A stretch of DNA of 64,000 nt, taken from positions 1 to 64,000 of the forward strand of contig CADAKQ010000004.1 of the NCBI GenBank assembly GCA_902788555.1, given 5' to 3'. The position numbers and the translations under genes were made by a program. How positions within the stretch are numbered: position 1 is the first letter of the stretch; the number at the start of each line of letters is the position of its first letter. This document shows, one piece after another, positions 62,898-64,000 of the stretch. This stretch comes from an uncultured Lachnospiraceae bacterium. Lineage in GTDB: Bacteria > Bacillota > Clostridia > Lachnospirales > Lachnospiraceae. The notes beneath the pieces were generated by a model. It worked only from the letters and a program-made list of their open reading frames with translations. It was not told the origin of the DNA and did not search any database.

Positions 62898-64000
62898 ATG
62901 AAAATAATCTTATTTGGTGCAGGAGGTTTTCTCCGTGATAATGAAAATAACATAAAAAAACTTCCTAATACAGAAATAGTAGGTATAGTTGATAATAATA
63001 AGTCTGTTATAGGTACTAAATGTCTGGGTCATATAGTTACAGACTTAGAGAATGTTAAGATTAAGTTTGACTATGTTGTGATAACAAGTATTTATGCTGT
63101 TGAAATAGAAAAACAACTAATAAATAGTGGATATGATAAACATATAATAAAAAGATTTAGAGAATATGAGGCACTTGCCAATAAGTATAATCAAATAAAA
63201 TTTGTAAAAAACGAAGATTTTTGTGATAAAAAGGCTATATTGGCTATTACACCTATAATTGAATATAATGGTGCATGTATGGCTTTGTTATATGTTTTGG
63301 AACAATTAAAAAAGGTATATAACTACAGGGTAAGTCTGATTTCACCAAAATATAAGGATGGAATCATAGAATACGTCACAAATAAAGAAATTGAAGTTAT
63401 TGTTTATCCAAATGTTGAGTTTGATAGCAAAAATGCATGGTTGGATAATTTCGATTATTATATTGTAAACACGTTGTTAATGAGAAAATGTTTGGAATTT
63501 ATTAATCCGAAAAGAACCATCTGGTGGTTACATGAATCAGAAAGCTCTTATGTAATTGAACAAAGACTATGGGGTAACTTGGATAATAAATTAGAAAAGT
63601 GTGTCCATACATTCTGCGTAAGTAAAACAGAAAAAAAAGTATTTCAAAAGTACGTTTCTTCTGTTGAAGCAGAAGTGTTAGAGTATGGTTTGCCTGATGC
63701 GTTTGACAGCTGCTTGTATAATAATAAAACTCAAGATAAAAAGACAGTTTTTGCAGTTATTGGCTTTATTGCAAAAATAAAGGGACAGGATATCTTGCTT
63801 AAGGCCATACATAAGCTGCCCCCAAATTATCTTTCAAATTGTGAGTTTTGGATTATAGGTGACAATGATGATAAAGCTTTTTATGATGACATTAAAAGTA
63901 ATATATATTATGAAAATATAAAGCTTTTGGGAGGAAAATCTCATAGTGAATTAGAGGTTCTTTATAAAAAGATAGATGTAGTTGTATCTACATCGAGACA
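62898..64000 (+). CDS. GT4-type glycosyltransferase with N-terminal Rossmann-like module (partial, runs off the window)
   Basis: At least 367 codons, open to the last base. Module about 1-95 (L-F-G-A-G-G-F-L-R, V-D-N-N-K-S, V-V-I-T-S-I-Y). Then a GT-B region: T-I-W-W-L-H-E-S-E-S-S-Y and V-I-G-F-I-A-K-I-K-G-Q-D-I-L-L-K-A, the N- and C-lobe motifs of GT4. It ends before the expected E-x7-E. Part of a five-gene series. ATG 62898 is 16 bases after the deacetylase. Confidence 0.75.
   Translation, partial: MKIILFGAGGFLRDNENNIKKLPNTEIVGIVDNNKSVIGTKCLGHIVTDLENVKIKFDYVVITSIYAVEIEKQLINSGYDKHIIKRFREYEALANKYNQIKFVKNEDFCDKKAILAITPIIEYNGACMALLYVLEQLKKVYNYRVSLISPKYKDGIIEYVTNKEIEVIVYPNVEFDSKNAWLDNFDYYIVNTLLMRKCLEFINPKRTIWWLHESESSYVIEQRLWGNLDNKLEKCVHTFCVSKTEKKVFQKYVSSVEAEVLEYGLPDAFDSCLYNNKTQDKKTVFAVIGFIAKIKGQDILLKAIHKLPPNYLSNCEFWIIGDNDDKAFYDDIKSNIYYENIKLLGGKSHSELEVLYKKIDVVVSTSR

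Noticed and set aside
1..64000. tRNA, rRNA, riboswitch, insertion sequence or phage genes
   Set aside because: I found no cloverleaf, ribosomal sequence, known riboswitch pattern, transposase or phage structural gene by reading; this is not a substitute for a covariance search.

Overview
The window looks like chromosome of a motile, low-GC, anaerobic Firmicute, most likely a Lachnospiraceae member (relative of Roseburia, Lachnospira, Butyrivibrio or Agathobacter). The reasons are the AT-rich sequence with strong AGGAGG-type ribosome sites, the mbl-flhO-flhP order, the comF-yvyF-flgM-flgN-flgK order, FliW next to CsrA, SigD-type promoters, a NusG paralogue of the LoaP type, clostridial (ChW) repeats, and a single short flagellin. 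The genus is an inference. I saw no rRNA, tRNA, CRISPR array or insertion sequence.

Region 1 (1-15.3 kb) is housekeeping and accessory: a membrane sensor cut by a stop codon, an SPFH/Arc-like pair, a structured intergenic element (2506-2630), an XRE-Uma2 fusion, a HAD phosphatase, an ECF sigma factor with its DUF4179 anti-sigma, a sodium:solute symporter, a secreted polysaccharide deacetylase, D-Ala-D-Ala ligase, a zinc-ribbon membrane protein, a double-domain PPK2 and a lipoprotein.

Region 2 (15.4-36.4 kb) is the flagellar block. It opens with a DivIVA-like coiled coil carrying cysteines every 11 residues, a PAS/GAF protein and an MreB/Mbl homologue. These are followed by flhO, flhP, a FlgJ-like protein, recD2, comF, yvyF, flgM, flgN, two flgK copies, flgL, fliW, csrA, flaG, fliD, fliS, a FliT-like chaperone and flagellin. 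Three SigD-like promoters are visible (flgM, flaG, flagellin). The flagellin leader has two hairpins whose loops show the CsrA core GGA, plus the Shine-Dalgarno site, so the FliW-CsrA switch encoded just upstream probably controls it.

Region 3 (36.4-64 kb) is a glycan locus placed directly after flagellin, most simply read as flagellin glycosylation. Part A (36.4-43.9 kb) has a LicD/transferase protein, a CgeB-like transferase, a ribulose-phosphate-epimerase-like protein, a zinc polyol dehydrogenase and a fucosyltransferase-like enzyme. Part B starts with loaP, which is followed by a terminator-like hairpin and then by a pseudaminic acid pathway (pseB, C, G, F, I). Next come an unusual MaoC hydratase-acyltransferase fusion, a sugar N-formyltransferase, a Gfo/Idh oxidoreductase with a DegT aminotransferase, a GNAT acetyltransferase and several unfamiliar GT-B proteins. 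Part C (58.4-64 kb) is five consecutive genes that each carry the same small Rossmann-like module, alone or fused to a radical SAM enzyme, a WbsX transferase, a polysaccharide deacetylase or a GT4 transferase. The best candidates for undescribed biology are the hydratase-acyltransferase fusion (possibly making and attaching 3-hydroxybutyrate to pseudaminic acid) and the Rossmann-module gene series.
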